DNA of 39,049 nucleotides from Clostridia bacterium (GTDB taxonomy: Bacteria; Bacillota; Clostridia; Oscillospirales; Butyricicoccaceae): contig JAFTDT010000076.1 of the NCBI GenBank assembly GCA_017453985.1, positions 1 through 39,049 on the forward strand. The letters run 5' to 3'. Shown piece by piece: positions 8,208 to 16,617 of this stretch; position 1 is the first letter of the stretch, and every line of letters starts with the position of its first letter. The position numbers and the translations under genes were made by a program. The notes beneath the pieces are model-generated. The model saw only the letters and a program-made list of their open reading frames with translations, was not told the DNA's origin and made no database searches.

Positions 8208-8225
8208 GCGCATCAAAGCTGCCGC

Positions 8226-10019
8226 TTATTTCTTCTCCAGCTCCACGCGGATGCTCAGCTCGCGGAGCTGCTTTTCGTCCACGGGCGAAGGGCAGTCCAT
8301 CATCAGGTCAGAGGCGTTCTGCACCTTGGGGAAGGCGATGACGTCGCGGATATTCTCCGTGCCCGCCATATGCATGATGATGCGGTCCAGCCCGTAGGCA
8401 AGCCCGCCGTGCGGCGGCGCGCCGTACTTGAAGGCGTTTATCAGATGCCCGAAGCGCTCGTTTGCCGCCTCGTGGCTGAAGCCCAGCGCCGCGAACATCT
8501 TCTCCTGCACCACGGGGTCGTGTATGCGTATCGAGCCGCCGCCCAGCTCCGTACCGTTCAGCACGATGTCATACGCCTTGGCGCGCATCTTCTCCGGCGC
8601 AGTCTCGAACAGCGCCAGATCCTCGTCCATCGGCGCGGTGAAGGGGTGATGCTTGGCATAGAGCCTGCCCACGCCGTCGTCGTCCTCGCCGTACTCGAAC
8701 ATCGGGAACTCCGTTATCCACAGCAGCTCCCAGCGCCCCTCCGGTATCATATCCAGCCGCCGCGCCACCTCGCAGCGCAGCGCGCCCAGCGCGTTCTGCG
8801 CCAGCTCGGTATCGGTATCGGAGACGCAGAGCAGCAAATCGCCCGGCTCTGTGCCGGTGCGCTTCAGCACCGCGTCCAGCGCCTCCGGCGTCATGAACTT
8901 GGCAAAGGACGAGCTGTGCTCGCCGTTTTTCGCCGACTTGTACCACGCCAGTCCCTTGGCGCGATAGGTCTTGACGTACTCGCCCAACGAGTCTATCTCC
9001 TTGCGGCTGAGGCGCTCGCCGCCCTCCGGCACGCGGATGGCGATGGCGCTGCCGCCGCCGGCAACGGCGTTTTCAAACACGCCGAAGCCGCAGCCCGCGC
9101 AGAGGTCGCTGATATCGCACAGCTCCAGCCCAAAGCGCAAATCCGGCTTGTCAGAGCCGAAGCGGCGCATAGCCTCCGCATAGGTCATGCGGCGCAGGGG
9201 CAGCTCCACCTCCACGCCCTTTATCTCGCGCATGAGCAGCTGAATAAAGCCCTCGTTGACGGCGATGACGTCGTCCACGCCGGCAAAGCTCATCTCCAAA
9301 TCTATCTGCGTGAACTCCGGCTGACGGTCATAGCGCAAATCCTCGTCGCGGAAGCAGCGGGCTATCTGGATATAACGGTCGAAGCCCGCCAGCATGAGAA
9401 GCTGCTTGTACTGCTGCGGCGACTGCGGCAGGGCATAGAACTCGCCCGGATGCACGCGCGACGGCACCAGATAGTCCCTCGCGCCCTCGGGCGTGGACTT
9501 GGTCAGCACGGGCGTCTCTATCTCGAAAAAGCCCTGCTCATCAAAATAACGGCGCGCAAGCTGCGTCACGCGGTGGCGCAGAGCCAGATTGCGCTGCAAA
9601 GACGGACGGCGCAGGTCGAGATAGCGGTACTTGAGCCGCAGGGCGTCGTTGACGCTTATCTCGTCGCTTATCTCAAAGGGCGTCGTCTGCGCGGCGGCGA
9701 ATATCTCCAGCTCGTCCGCAAGTATCTCCACCCTGCCGGTGGGTATTTTCTCGTTTATCGACGAGCGCAGGCGCACCGTGCCGCTTATCCGCACGGTGAA
9801 CTCGGTGCGCAGGGCGAAGGCACGGTCGAAAAGCTCCGCGTTCTCCGTCTGGTCGAACACGCACTGGGCGATGCCCTCGCGGTCGCGCACGTCGGTGAAT
9901 ATCAGCCCGCCGAGGTTGCGGCTCTTGGCTACCCAGCCGCAGACCGTCACGCGCTTTCCTATGTCCTCATCTCTCAGGCTGCCGCAGTATACTCTGCCGC
10001 CGCTGAACGGATTTTTCAT
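8226..10019 (-). CDS. aspS: Aspartyl-tRNA synthetase
   Basis: This class IIb synthetase charges tRNA-Asp in the cytosol. The 597 residues match the long bacterial form. The N-terminal OB-fold anticodon-binding domain is at about 1-110 (WVAKSRNLGGLIFTDVRDREG region), followed by the catalytic core with class II motif 1 (GFFEIETPVLTKSTPEGARD, from 163), motif 2 (FRDEDLRYDRQPEFTQ, from 223) and motif 3 (GLAYGLDRIIM, near the C-terminus), with a bacterial GAD insertion between motifs 2 and 3. The ATG overlaps the hisS stop by one base (TAATG), implying translational coupling. No T-box leader is visible. Whether it also charges tRNA-Asn cannot be told from this window. Confidence 0.97.
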   Translation of the reverse strand: MKNPFSGGRVYCGSLRDEDIGKRVTVCGWVAKSRNLGGLIFTDVRDREGIAQCVFDQTENAELFDRAFALRTEFTVRISGTVRLRSSINEKIPTGRVEILADELEIFAAAQTTPFEISDEISVNDALRLKYRYLDLRRPSLQRNLALRHRVTQLARRYFDEQGFFEIETPVLTKSTPEGARDYLVPSRVHPGEFYALPQSPQQYKQLLMLAGFDRYIQIARCFRDEDLRYDRQPEFTQIDLEMSFAGVDDVIAVNEGFIQLLMREIKGVEVELPLRRMTYAEAMRRFGSDKPDLRFGLELCDISDLCAGCGFGVFENAVAGGGSAIAIRVPEGGERLSRKEIDSLGEYVKTYRAKGLAWYKSAKNGEHSSSFAKFMTPEALDAVLKRTGTEPGDLLLCVSDTDTELAQNALGALRCEVARRLDMIPEGRWELLWITEFPMFEYGEDDDGVGRLYAKHHPFTAPMDEDLALFETAPEKMRAKAYDIVLNGTELGGGSIRIHDPVVQEKMFAALGFSHEAANERFGHLINAFKYGAPPHGGLAYGLDRIIMHMAGTENIRDVIAFPKVQNASDLMMDCPSPVDEKQLRELSIRVELEKK

Positions 10020-11290
10020 TATTTTCCATTCCCCTCTATGTGTTTTATTATTTCATCTGCCGTTATCGCGCACGGCGTCTGCTCGCCGGAGCGCATGTCC
10101 TTGAGCAGCAGCGTGCCGGCATCCAGCTCGCTCTGCCCGATCACCGCGGAAAAACGCGCGCCCGTGCGGTCGGCGTGCTTGAGCTGCGCCTTCAGCCCGC
10201 GCCCGCATACGTCCGCCTCGGCTGCCGCGCCGAGCCCGCGCAGCTCCTGCGTGAGCCGCGAGGCGAGCGCCTGACCCGGCTCGTCCGCGCCGGCAAGAAA
10301 GATATCCGGTACGGGCGCGGGCGGGAACTCAAAGCCGCAAGCCTGCGCCACGGCGATGAGGCGCTCCAGCCCGCAGCCGAAGCCGACCGCCGGCATGCTG
10401 CCGCCGCCGAGCTGCTCTATCAGCCCGTCGTAGCGTCCGCCGCCCAGCACCGTGCCCTGCGCGCCGATGTCGGTGGACACGAACTCGAACACCGAGCGCG
10501 TGTAATAGTCCAGCCCGCGCACGATGCGGGAATCTATCTCATAGCCGATGCCCATTCCGTCCAGCGTGCTGCGAAGCACGCCGAAGTGCGTCTTGCACTC
10601 CTCGCAAAGATAATCGATGCTGCGCGGAGCGTCCGCCGCGATTTTTTTGCAGCCGTCCTCCTTGCAGTCCAGCACGCGCATGGGGTTGCGCTCCATGCGC
10701 TCAAGGCAGGTCTTGCACAGCCCGCCGCGGTGCTTTTCCAGATAAGCCAGCAGCGCCTCGTAATATTTCGGGCGGCACTTGGGGCAGCCGATGGAGTTTA
10801 TCCGCAGCTCCGTCTTGATGCCCAGCCTGTCCATCATATGCTTGCCGAGAGCGATGACCTCCGCGTCCGCGTGGGCGTCCGGCGAGCCGAAGCACTCCAC
10901 CCCGAACTGATGATGCTCGCGCAGACGCAGAGACTGCGGCTGCTCGTAGCGGAACATGGGGGCGATATAATACGCCTTGTAGGGCGTGCCGAGCTGATTT
11001 TCCCCGTTTTCTATATAAGCGCGCACGGCGGAAGCCGTCCCCTCCGGCCGCAGGGTGATGGAGCGTCCGCCCTTGTCCTCAAAGGTGTACATCTCCTTCT
11101 GCACCACGTCGGTGGTGTCGCCGATGCCGCGCAGGACAAGCTCCGTATGCTCAAAGGCGGGGAAGCGTATCTCGCGAAAGCCGTAGCGCCGCGCCGCGTC
11201 CCGCACCGTCCCCTCGACAAAGTGCCAGAGGTGGCTCTCCCTCACGGTGACGTCCGCCGTCCCCTTGGGGCGCTGAATTTTCTGTCCCAT
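10019..11290 (-). CDS. hisS: Histidyl-tRNA synthetase
   Basis: The 423-residue class IIa synthetase charges tRNA-His. It begins with the usual RPKGTAD motif. The ATP-site motif 2 region contains FRYEQPQSLRLREHHQFGVE (113-132), and the HisA signature is GLDYYTRSVFEF (259-270). The core is followed by motif 3 (GFGCGLERL) and a C-terminal anticodon-binding domain (about 330-420). Between motif 2 and HisA lie eight cysteines in four pairs (C169/C172, C192/C195, C209/C214, C229/C232), a likely zinc-binding insertion of the kind seen in clostridial HisRS. It starts 13 nt after the MgsA-like gene and is coupled to aspS. Confidence 0.97.
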   Translation of the reverse strand: MGQKIQRPKGTADVTVRESHLWHFVEGTVRDAARRYGFREIRFPAFEHTELVLRGIGDTTDVVQKEMYTFEDKGGRSITLRPEGTASAVRAYIENGENQLGTPYKAYYIAPMFRYEQPQSLRLREHHQFGVECFGSPDAHADAEVIALGKHMMDRLGIKTELRINSIGCPKCRPKYYEALLAYLEKHRGGLCKTCLERMERNPMRVLDCKEDGCKKIAADAPRSIDYLCEECKTHFGVLRSTLDGMGIGYEIDSRIVRGLDYYTRSVFEFVSTDIGAQGTVLGGGRYDGLIEQLGGGSMPAVGFGCGLERLIAVAQACGFEFPPAPVPDIFLAGADEPGQALASRLTQELRGLGAAAEADVCGRGLKAQLKHADRTGARFSAVIGQSELDAGTLLLKDMRSGEQTPCAITADEIIKHIEGNGK

Positions 11291-11303
11291 ATAAACTCTC
11301 TCC

Positions 11304-11708
11304 TTATCTTGTGCCGCGCACTATCTCGCGCCAATCCATATCGCCGCGCGCAAGTCCCTGTATCAGCACCTCCGCCGTGGCGACATTGGTCGCGGCGGGG
11401 ATGCTGTTCACGTCGCAGGCGTGCAGTATCTCGTTTATCTCCGTCTCGCCGGAATATTTCTCCTGCGGGTCGCGGAAGATGAGCACCAAATCTATCTCGT
11501 TATAAGCGACGCGGGCGGCTATCTGCTGCTCGCCGCCGATCTCGCCGGGCAGAAGGCAGTCCACCTTCAGCCCCGTCGCCTCCGTTATCATCTTGCCGGT
11601 GGTTGCCGTCGCGCAGATGTAATGCTTGGAGAGTATGCCGCAATAAGCGATGCACATCTGTATCGCCAGCTCTTTCTTTCTGTCCTGCGCTATGATGGCT
11701 ATGTTCAA
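11304..11708 (-). CDS. mgsA: Methylglyoxal synthase-like protein with altered active site
   Basis: The 134-residue protein aligns without gaps to methylglyoxal synthase, which converts dihydroxyacetone phosphate to methylglyoxal and phosphate. Family landmarks kept are IAYxGILSKH, TGKMITEATGLKV, the FRDP loop (D80) and ATNVATAEVLI. Several residues known to matter in E. coli MgsA are changed at the matching positions: His19 is Q8, Ser65 is P54, the catalytic base Asp71 is E60 (GGEQQ instead of GGDQQ), His98 is G87 and Asp101 is E90. Lys23 (K12) and the phosphate-binding threonines (T34, T36, T37) remain. Ligand binding may therefore persist while catalysis is reduced or changed. It lies between minD and hisS; the symbol reflects homology, not proven activity. 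Confidence 0.8.
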   Translation of the reverse strand: MNIAIIAQDRKKELAIQMCIAYCGILSKHYICATATTGKMITEATGLKVDCLLPGEIGGEQQIAARVAYNEIDLVLIFRDPQEKYSGETEINEILHACDVNSIPAATNVATAEVLIQGLARGDMDWREIVRGTR

Positions 11709-11735
11709 TCATGCCGCCTCCTTCTGTATTTAAAA

Positions 11736-12494
11736 TCAAAATCTGCCCTTCACGCCCTCAAGGAGCTGCACGCGCTCGCCGCGCAGCCGCCGCGCGATGT
11801 TCATATACGCCGTGCGCGCCCGGCAGGGGTGCATTATCAGCAGCTCGCCGCGGTTGCCGCAGGCTATCACGCGGTCGTCCTCCGGCACGGCGCCCAGCAG
11901 CGCAATGCCCGAGGCGTCCATGGCGCGGTCGATGTTCGTCTGGTCGCCGCGGCGGATCATATTCAGCCGCAGGCGATTGACCACTATCTTTATGTCCTCC
12001 TGTCCCTCCGCCGCCAGCTCCGCAGCCATGCGCTGCGCGCTGCGCAGCGAGGTCTGGTCGCCGGTGGCGACGATCACGGCGCGGTCTGCCAGCGAGCAGA
12101 AGTCCGTGATGTCCGAGCCGACGCCCGCCGAGCAGTCCACCAACGCGAAGGTAAAATGCTCGCGTGCGCGCCGCAGCAGCTCCGCCGTGCGCTCTCCGCC
12201 GAGGGCAGTCTGCTCCGCCGCCTGTGCCGGCGCGGTCAGCACGCGCATATTCTTCACCACCGGATGCTGCACCGCCGCCTCCTTGAGCGAGGCTCTGCCC
12301 TCCATCACGTCCGCCCAGGAGAACAGCAGCCTGTCCGTCATGCCGAGCACGAGGTCGAGGCTGCGCAGTCCGGCGTCCGCGTCGATGAGCAGCACCTTTT
12401 CCCCCAGCGCGCACAGCGCGACGCCTACGTTCGCGCAGAAGGAAGTCTTGCCCGTGCCGCCCTTTCCGGACGCGGCGGCGATAACGATGCCCAT
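11736..12494 (-). CDS. minD: MinD/ParA-family ATPase (septum site-determining protein MinD)
   Basis: The 252-residue deviant-Walker-A ATPase starts MGIVIAAASGKGGTGKTS, with the signature lysine K11 and the P-loop lysine K16. Later come LLIDADAGLRSLDL (switch I region) and FALVDCSAGVG (Walker B). ATG 12494 is chosen because AGGGAGGG sits 6 nt upstream; an upstream ATG at 12518 would add eight residues and put that site inside the gene. MinD normally recruits MinC to membranes to block polar division. No minC or minE is adjacent, and the C-terminus (LLEGVKGRF) is short, without the clear amphipathic membrane-targeting helix usual in MinD. The position after mreCD-mrdA supports MinD over ParA or FlhG. 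Confidence 0.8.
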   Translation of the reverse strand: MGIVIAAASGKGGTGKTSFCANVGVALCALGEKVLLIDADAGLRSLDLVLGMTDRLLFSWADVMEGRASLKEAAVQHPVVKNMRVLTAPAQAAEQTALGGERTAELLRRAREHFTFALVDCSAGVGSDITDFCSLADRAVIVATGDQTSLRSAQRMAAELAAEGQEDIKIVVNRLRLNMIRRGDQTNIDRAMDASGIALLGAVPEDDRVIACGNRGELLIMHPCRARTAYMNIARRLRGERVQLLEGVKGRF

Positions 12495-12545
12495 ATGCAG
12501 CCCTCCCTTTCTCAGCATAGCTCACGCATTTGATAGTTAAATTTT

Positions 12546-12574
12546 ATTATACTACCGGCGGAATAAAATTTCAA
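12546..12574 (-). promoter_or_regulatory. Internal promoter in front of minD
   Basis: On the minus strand TTGAAA (12569-12574) and TATAAT (12546-12551) are spaced by 17 nt, in the AT-rich 103-nt gap between mrdA and minD. It would drive minD, the MgsA-like gene, hisS and aspS independently of the mre genes. Confidence 0.75.
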
Positions 12575-12597
12575 TTATTTCCGCGGATTTTCCGCAT

Positions 12598-14697
12598 TTA
12601 TTCCACGGGAGTCTCCGCCGCGCCCGCCGGGACGGTCGGTTCAGCCGGCTCCTCCGGCTGTGCATTCAGCCCCAGCCCGAAATAATAATCGTAGATGTCG
12701 ATGCAGACCGGCGCCATGCTGCCGCCGCTGCCTGCGTACTCGCCCACCACACAGACGGCGATCTCCGGATCGTCGTAAGGGGCAAAGGAAACGAACACGC
12801 CGTGGGCGCTGCGGTCTGCCGTGGTCTGCGCCGAGCCGGTCTTGCCGCCCACCTCCATGGGAAAGTCCCTGAACACGGAGGATGCGGTGCCGTCCTCGGT
12901 GACGACGCCGCGCATGCCGCGCTTTATCGCCTGCACGGTGGAGGCGGTGATATTGAGCTGCTCCACCACCTCCGGCGTGTTTTCAAACACCGTTTCGCCG
13001 TCCAGATAGCCGGTCACGCGGCGCAGCAGATGGGGGCGGTAGCGGGTGCCGCCGTTGACGATGGAGGCGACGTAATTGGCAAGCTGGAGCGGCGTGAACT
13101 GCTGCTCCGACTGTCCTATCGCGGCGGAGAGCGTTTCGCCCTCGAACCAGAGCAAGCCGCTGGCGGAGCGGCTCTCCGGTCCCGCGAGGTTGCCCGCGCG
13201 CTCGCCCGCCAGCTCGATGCCGGTGCGCTGCCCCAGACCCAGCGCCTTGGCGTAGCGGTTGAGCGTTTCGATGCCCATTTCGTGTGCCACGTCGTAGAAA
13301 AAGTAGTTGCAGGAATATTTGATCGCGTCGCTGACGTCGATATTGCCGTGCGTGCGTCCGTATTGACGGTATATCCAGCAGCGCGGCTGATAGTCCTCGT
13401 AAGCCGTGTATATGCCGAGGTCGCGTATCTTGGTGGAGGGGGAGATTGTCCCCGTTTCCAGCGCGGCGACCGCCGTCGCCATCTTGAAGGTAGAGCCGGG
13501 CGGATACGCCGACGCCACGGCGCGGTTTTGGAAGGGCTTGAGCGGGTCCTCGTTGTTCGCCGCAAAATCGGCGCGGTAGCTTTCCAGACTGTACGTCGGC
13601 CAGCTTACCAGCGCCAGCACCTCGCCGCTGCGGATGTCTATAACCACCGCCGCGCCGCCCTCCGCATCGGCGCCGCTGCCGTCGCGTGAGCGCGCGCCGT
13701 TTTCGCGTATGCCGTTCAGCGTGCGCTCCAGCGAGCGCAGCGCGACCTCCTGCAGCCCGACATCCAGCGTCAGCTCGCAGTTGTCTCCCGGCTCCGGCTC
13801 GTCTATCATGTATTCGCTCAAAAGCTCGCCGGTGGAGCGCGAGACGACCTGCGCGCGCTTGCCGTCCACACCGCGCAGCCATTTCTCCAGTGCGCGCTCC
13901 ATGCCGTTTTTGCCCAGCGTGTCGTTGATGGCATAGCCCTCGTCCTTCAGCTCGGCATACTCCTCCGGCGAGATGGCGGCGACGCGCCCCAGCACATGCG
14001 AGGCATATTCCGTTTCGTAATGGCGGATATCGTCCACCTGCACGGTCACGCCCGGCAGCTCGTCCGAAAGCTCCGCCAGCCGCGCCACGGTGTCCATATC
14101 CGCGTCCTCGGCTATCGTGACCGGCGTATTGTAGGCGGAGAATTCGCAGCTTTCAAGATAATACCGCATGCCGACCACGGTGCGCTTGTCATATATCCCC
14201 AGCTCCTCGTCCACGCCGTATTTATCGCACAGCAGTCCGAAAAGCTCCGCCGGCGGCGCAAGGGCGTCGCCCTCCTCCAGTCCGACGATCCTGCGCAGAC
14301 GGCGATATGCCGCGCTTTCCGTGCTTTCATAGGTGTAGCCGAAGGGCACGCGCGGCGTCAGCGGCAGATTGTCCTCATATTCCACTCCCGCCTCGCGCAG
14401 CACCTCGCACAGCCGCAGGATCACTTCATTCTGCCGTGAGCGGTCCCAGCCGTACCAGTCCAGCTCCAATACAAAGCCGAGCGAGTTCGATACGAGCTGC
14501 ACGCCGTTGCGGTCGTATATCTGCCCGCGGGCGGCGATCTCCGTATAGACGCGGGTGACGCGGTCCTCGCGCTGCTCCGGCTCCTGCGTGCCCTGCACGA
14601 GCTGGAGATATGCCAATCTGGTGCCGAGCGTCACCGTCAGCAGCGCCGTCAGCACATACAGCGCCGCCGTGCGCCATGCAAGCCTGTTCTTCTTCAT
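12598..14697 (-). CDS. mrdA: Penicillin-binding protein 2, class B transpeptidase for cell elongation
   Basis: The 699-residue class B PBP crosslinks peptidoglycan as part of the elongasome. It has an N-terminal membrane anchor (about 8-28), a dimerisation/pedestal domain beginning at ARGQIYDRNG, and a transpeptidase domain with the three active-site motifs: SxxK as STFK (S402-K405), SxN as SCN (462-464) and KTG (619-621, in GGKTGSAQT). The start at ATG 14697 overlaps the mreD stop (ATGA), and starting further upstream would add 32 arginine-rich residues read inside mreD. The acidic, proline-rich tail (about 670-699) is probably disordered. PBP2 rather than PBP3 is inferred from the mreCD neighbours. 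Confidence 0.93.
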   Translation of the reverse strand: MKKNRLAWRTAALYVLTALLTVTLGTRLAYLQLVQGTQEPEQREDRVTRVYTEIAARGQIYDRNGVQLVSNSLGFVLELDWYGWDRSRQNEVILRLCEVLREAGVEYEDNLPLTPRVPFGYTYESTESAAYRRLRRIVGLEEGDALAPPAELFGLLCDKYGVDEELGIYDKRTVVGMRYYLESCEFSAYNTPVTIAEDADMDTVARLAELSDELPGVTVQVDDIRHYETEYASHVLGRVAAISPEEYAELKDEGYAINDTLGKNGMERALEKWLRGVDGKRAQVVSRSTGELLSEYMIDEPEPGDNCELTLDVGLQEVALRSLERTLNGIRENGARSRDGSGADAEGGAAVVIDIRSGEVLALVSWPTYSLESYRADFAANNEDPLKPFQNRAVASAYPPGSTFKMATAVAALETGTISPSTKIRDLGIYTAYEDYQPRCWIYRQYGRTHGNIDVSDAIKYSCNYFFYDVAHEMGIETLNRYAKALGLGQRTGIELAGERAGNLAGPESRSASGLLWFEGETLSAAIGQSEQQFTPLQLANYVASIVNGGTRYRPHLLRRVTGYLDGETVFENTPEVVEQLNITASTVQAIKRGMRGVVTEDGTASSVFRDFPMEVGGKTGSAQTTADRSAHGVFVSFAPYDDPEIAVCVVGEYAGSGGSMAPVCIDIYDYYFGLGLNAQPEEPAEPTVPAGAAETPVE

Positions 14698-15209
14698 TCC
14701 TCGCCCTCCGCAAAATGCCGTGTCAGCGCGCGGACGGCAAAGAACAGCGCCGCGCCGACGGGCGCGGACAGCAGCAGCTCGCCCAGCAGCCATTTCAGCC
14801 CCTCTGCCGCGGGCACACCGTATACCAGCGCATAGTAAAAGATGAATTTAAAAAGCCAGCCTCCCACGAGGCAGACCGTGCCGCCCAGAAAGGCGGAGGG
14901 CAGCACGCGGCGGAGCTGCAGCGAGCCGAACCAGCCGAAGGCGACGCCGAAAAGCCCGAAATACAGTGCGCTCAGCCCCTCCAGCACCGACGAATGTATC
15001 GAGACGAGCAGCCCGGCGAAAAAGCCCAGCGCCCCCGCGGGATACGGTCCGTCCATCAGCGCGACGGCAGCGATAAAAAACGGGATGGCGTTCACCGTCC
15101 CGCCCAGCAGCGTTATCCGCGTGCCGCGTGCGCTCTGCAGCACGAATATCGCCAGCAGCAGCAGCGCATAGGCGCTGTATTTTACCGTTGCCTTTTTCCT
15201 GTATGACAT
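14694..15209 (-). CDS. mreD: Rod shape-determining protein MreD
   Basis: The 171-residue integral membrane protein has five or six hydrophobic segments, the usual MreD size. MreD works with MreC, RodA and PBP2 to guide lateral-wall synthesis. GGAGGCGGGCA lies directly before the ATG. Sequence conservation in MreD is low, so the call depends largely on its topology and its place between mreC and mrdA, whose start codon it overlaps by four bases. Confidence 0.85.
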   Translation of the reverse strand: MSYRKKATVKYSAYALLLLAIFVLQSARGTRITLLGGTVNAIPFFIAAVALMDGPYPAGALGFFAGLLVSIHSSVLEGLSALYFGLFGVAFGWFGSLQLRRVLPSAFLGGTVCLVGGWLFKFIFYYALVYGVPAAEGLKWLLGELLLSAPVGAALFFAVRALTRHFAEGEE

Positions 15210-15222
15210 TGCCCGCCTCCGT

Positions 15223-16047
15223 TTATTCCGCCGGCAGCTTGGCGATAAATACGCTCTTGAGCCTTGTTATATCCGCCAGCGGTTCGACCGCCGCATAGCT
15301 GGATATGCCGTGCGTCTCCATTTCCACATAGGCGATGCGTCCGATCAGTATCCCTTCGGGATATTTCTCAGCGCCGCTGGTCTCCACCAGATCGCCCGCG
15401 CGCACGTCCGCGCCGTTTTTGAGATAGGAGAGCTTGAGCTGTCCCTTTCCGGCAAGGCGAAAGTCGCCCTCCGCCACTACGACCTCCCGCGTGCGGGAAA
15501 CGCGCGCCGAAATATGCGAGTCCATATTGATGATCGTCACCACCTGCGAATAGTTCAGCCCCACCTCGGAAACATAGCCCACCAGCCCATCCTCGGTCAT
15601 CACACAGTCGCCCGCCTCCACGCCGTGCGCGGAGCCGAGATTGACCGTCACGGCGCTCTGAAAGCCCTCGGCGTCCACCGATACCACCTCCGCAAGCTGC
15701 CACGAAAGCTCCTTATAGCGGCTGCTCAGTCCGGAAAGAGCACGCAGGCTCTCGTTCTCCTCCACGGCGGCGTAATACATCGCCTCCGTTTTTTCATATT
15801 CCGCAATGCGCGAGCGCAGCTCGGCATTTTCCGCCTCCAGCTCGCGGTAACGGTGAAAATATCCCGTTACGCCGCCGAGCCAGTCCGTCACCGCCGTGAC
15901 TCCGCGCTCCAGCGGCGTCACCACCGCGCCCAGCATGTCGGTGACGATGGTGGGGCGCCCCGTGCCATAGGCAAAAATCATGATGACGCAGGCGATCAGC
16001 ACCAGCGCCAAGGCAAACAAAAACAGTTTTGAACGAAAAAGCTTCAT
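15223..16047 (-). CDS. mreC: Rod shape-determining protein MreC
   Basis: The 274-residue protein has a single N-terminal transmembrane helix (about 8-27), a coiled coil at about 64-105 (RELEAENAELRSRIAEYEK) and a C-terminal beta-domain containing VNLGSAHGVEAGD and the DMDSHISARVSRT-like segment typical of MreC. The coiled coil mediates dimerisation, and the extracellular domain organises PBP2 and its partners. It begins 6 nt after maf. The gene that usually precedes mreC in this order, mreB, is not in the cluster; maf adjoins mreC directly. Confidence 0.95.
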   Translation of the reverse strand: MKLFRSKLFLFALALVLIACVIMIFAYGTGRPTIVTDMLGAVVTPLERGVTAVTDWLGGVTGYFHRYRELEAENAELRSRIAEYEKTEAMYYAAVEENESLRALSGLSSRYKELSWQLAEVVSVDAEGFQSAVTVNLGSAHGVEAGDCVMTEDGLVGYVSEVGLNYSQVVTIINMDSHISARVSRTREVVVAEGDFRLAGKGQLKLSYLKNGADVRAGDLVETSGAEKYPEGILIGRIAYVEMETHGISSYAAVEPLADITRLKSVFIAKLPAE

Positions 16048-16053
16048 ATCAGC

Positions 16054-16617
16054 TCAGCCTCCCAGCGCGCCGACGTCCCACAACAGCCTGTTCAGCGCGC
16101 AGACCGGCAGCCCGATCACGTTGTAGGGGTCGCCCTCGACGCGCTCGACCATGAACGAGCCGGCGCCCTGCATGCCGTAGGCGCCCGCCTTGTCCATCGG
16201 CTCGCCGCTGTCCACGTAGGCTACAAGCTGCTCCTCGCGCAGACGGCAGAAGGTGACCCGTGTCTTTTCGCAAAAGCTGTAGGTCTTGCCGCGAAAGCAC
16301 ATCGCCACGCCGGTGCAGACCGTGTGCGTGCGTCCGGACAGCGCATGCAGCATGCGCAGCGCGTCCTCGCGGTCACGCGGCTTTTCCAATATCTCGCCGT
16401 CCAGCTCCACCACCGTGTCGGCGGCGATGACGGCGTCGCCCGCCGCGGCATGCTCCCGCGCGGCGAGCGCCTTGCGCATGCTCAGCTCCAGCACGCGTCC
16501 CTCGCCGTCCGTGCGCCCGCAGCTCTCGTCGCAGCCGGTGGGGCGCACCTCAAACTCCGGCGCGATATAGCCCAGCAGCTCCCGGCGGCGCGGGGAAGCC
16601 GACGCAAGTATTATCAT
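16054..16617 (-). CDS. maf: Maf-family nucleoside triphosphate pyrophosphatase
   Basis: Maf proteins hydrolyse non-canonical or pyrimidine nucleoside triphosphates (dTTP/UTP, m5UTP and similar) to monophosphates, limiting misincorporation; some affect septation. The 187 residues show the family motifs ILASASPRRRELL (3-15), AADTVVELDGEILEKPRD (metal and substrate site, from about 65) and the C-terminal VERVEGDPYNVIGLP. The start overlaps the dut stop as ATGA, so two nucleotide-sanitising enzymes are translationally coupled. The exact substrate subgroup is not assigned. Confidence 0.93.
   Translation of the reverse strand: MIILASASPRRRELLGYIAPEFEVRPTGCDESCGRTDGEGRVLELSMRKALAAREHAAAGDAVIAADTVVELDGEILEKPRDREDALRMLHALSGRTHTVCTGVAMCFRGKTYSFCEKTRVTFCRLREEQLVAYVDSGEPMDKAGAYGMQGAGSFMVERVEGDPYNVIGLPVCALNRLLWDVGALGG

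Noticed and set aside
11291-11303. T-box leader upstream of hisS or aspS
   Set aside because: The gaps are 13 nt and a one-base overlap, too short for a T-box, and no TGGNACCGCG-like motif is nearby.
8142-11482. Long plus-strand open frames opposite aspS and hisS
   Set aside because: Products are histidine/arginine/alanine-rich translations of high-GC antisense DNA without starts or motifs; the minus strand carries the real synthetases.
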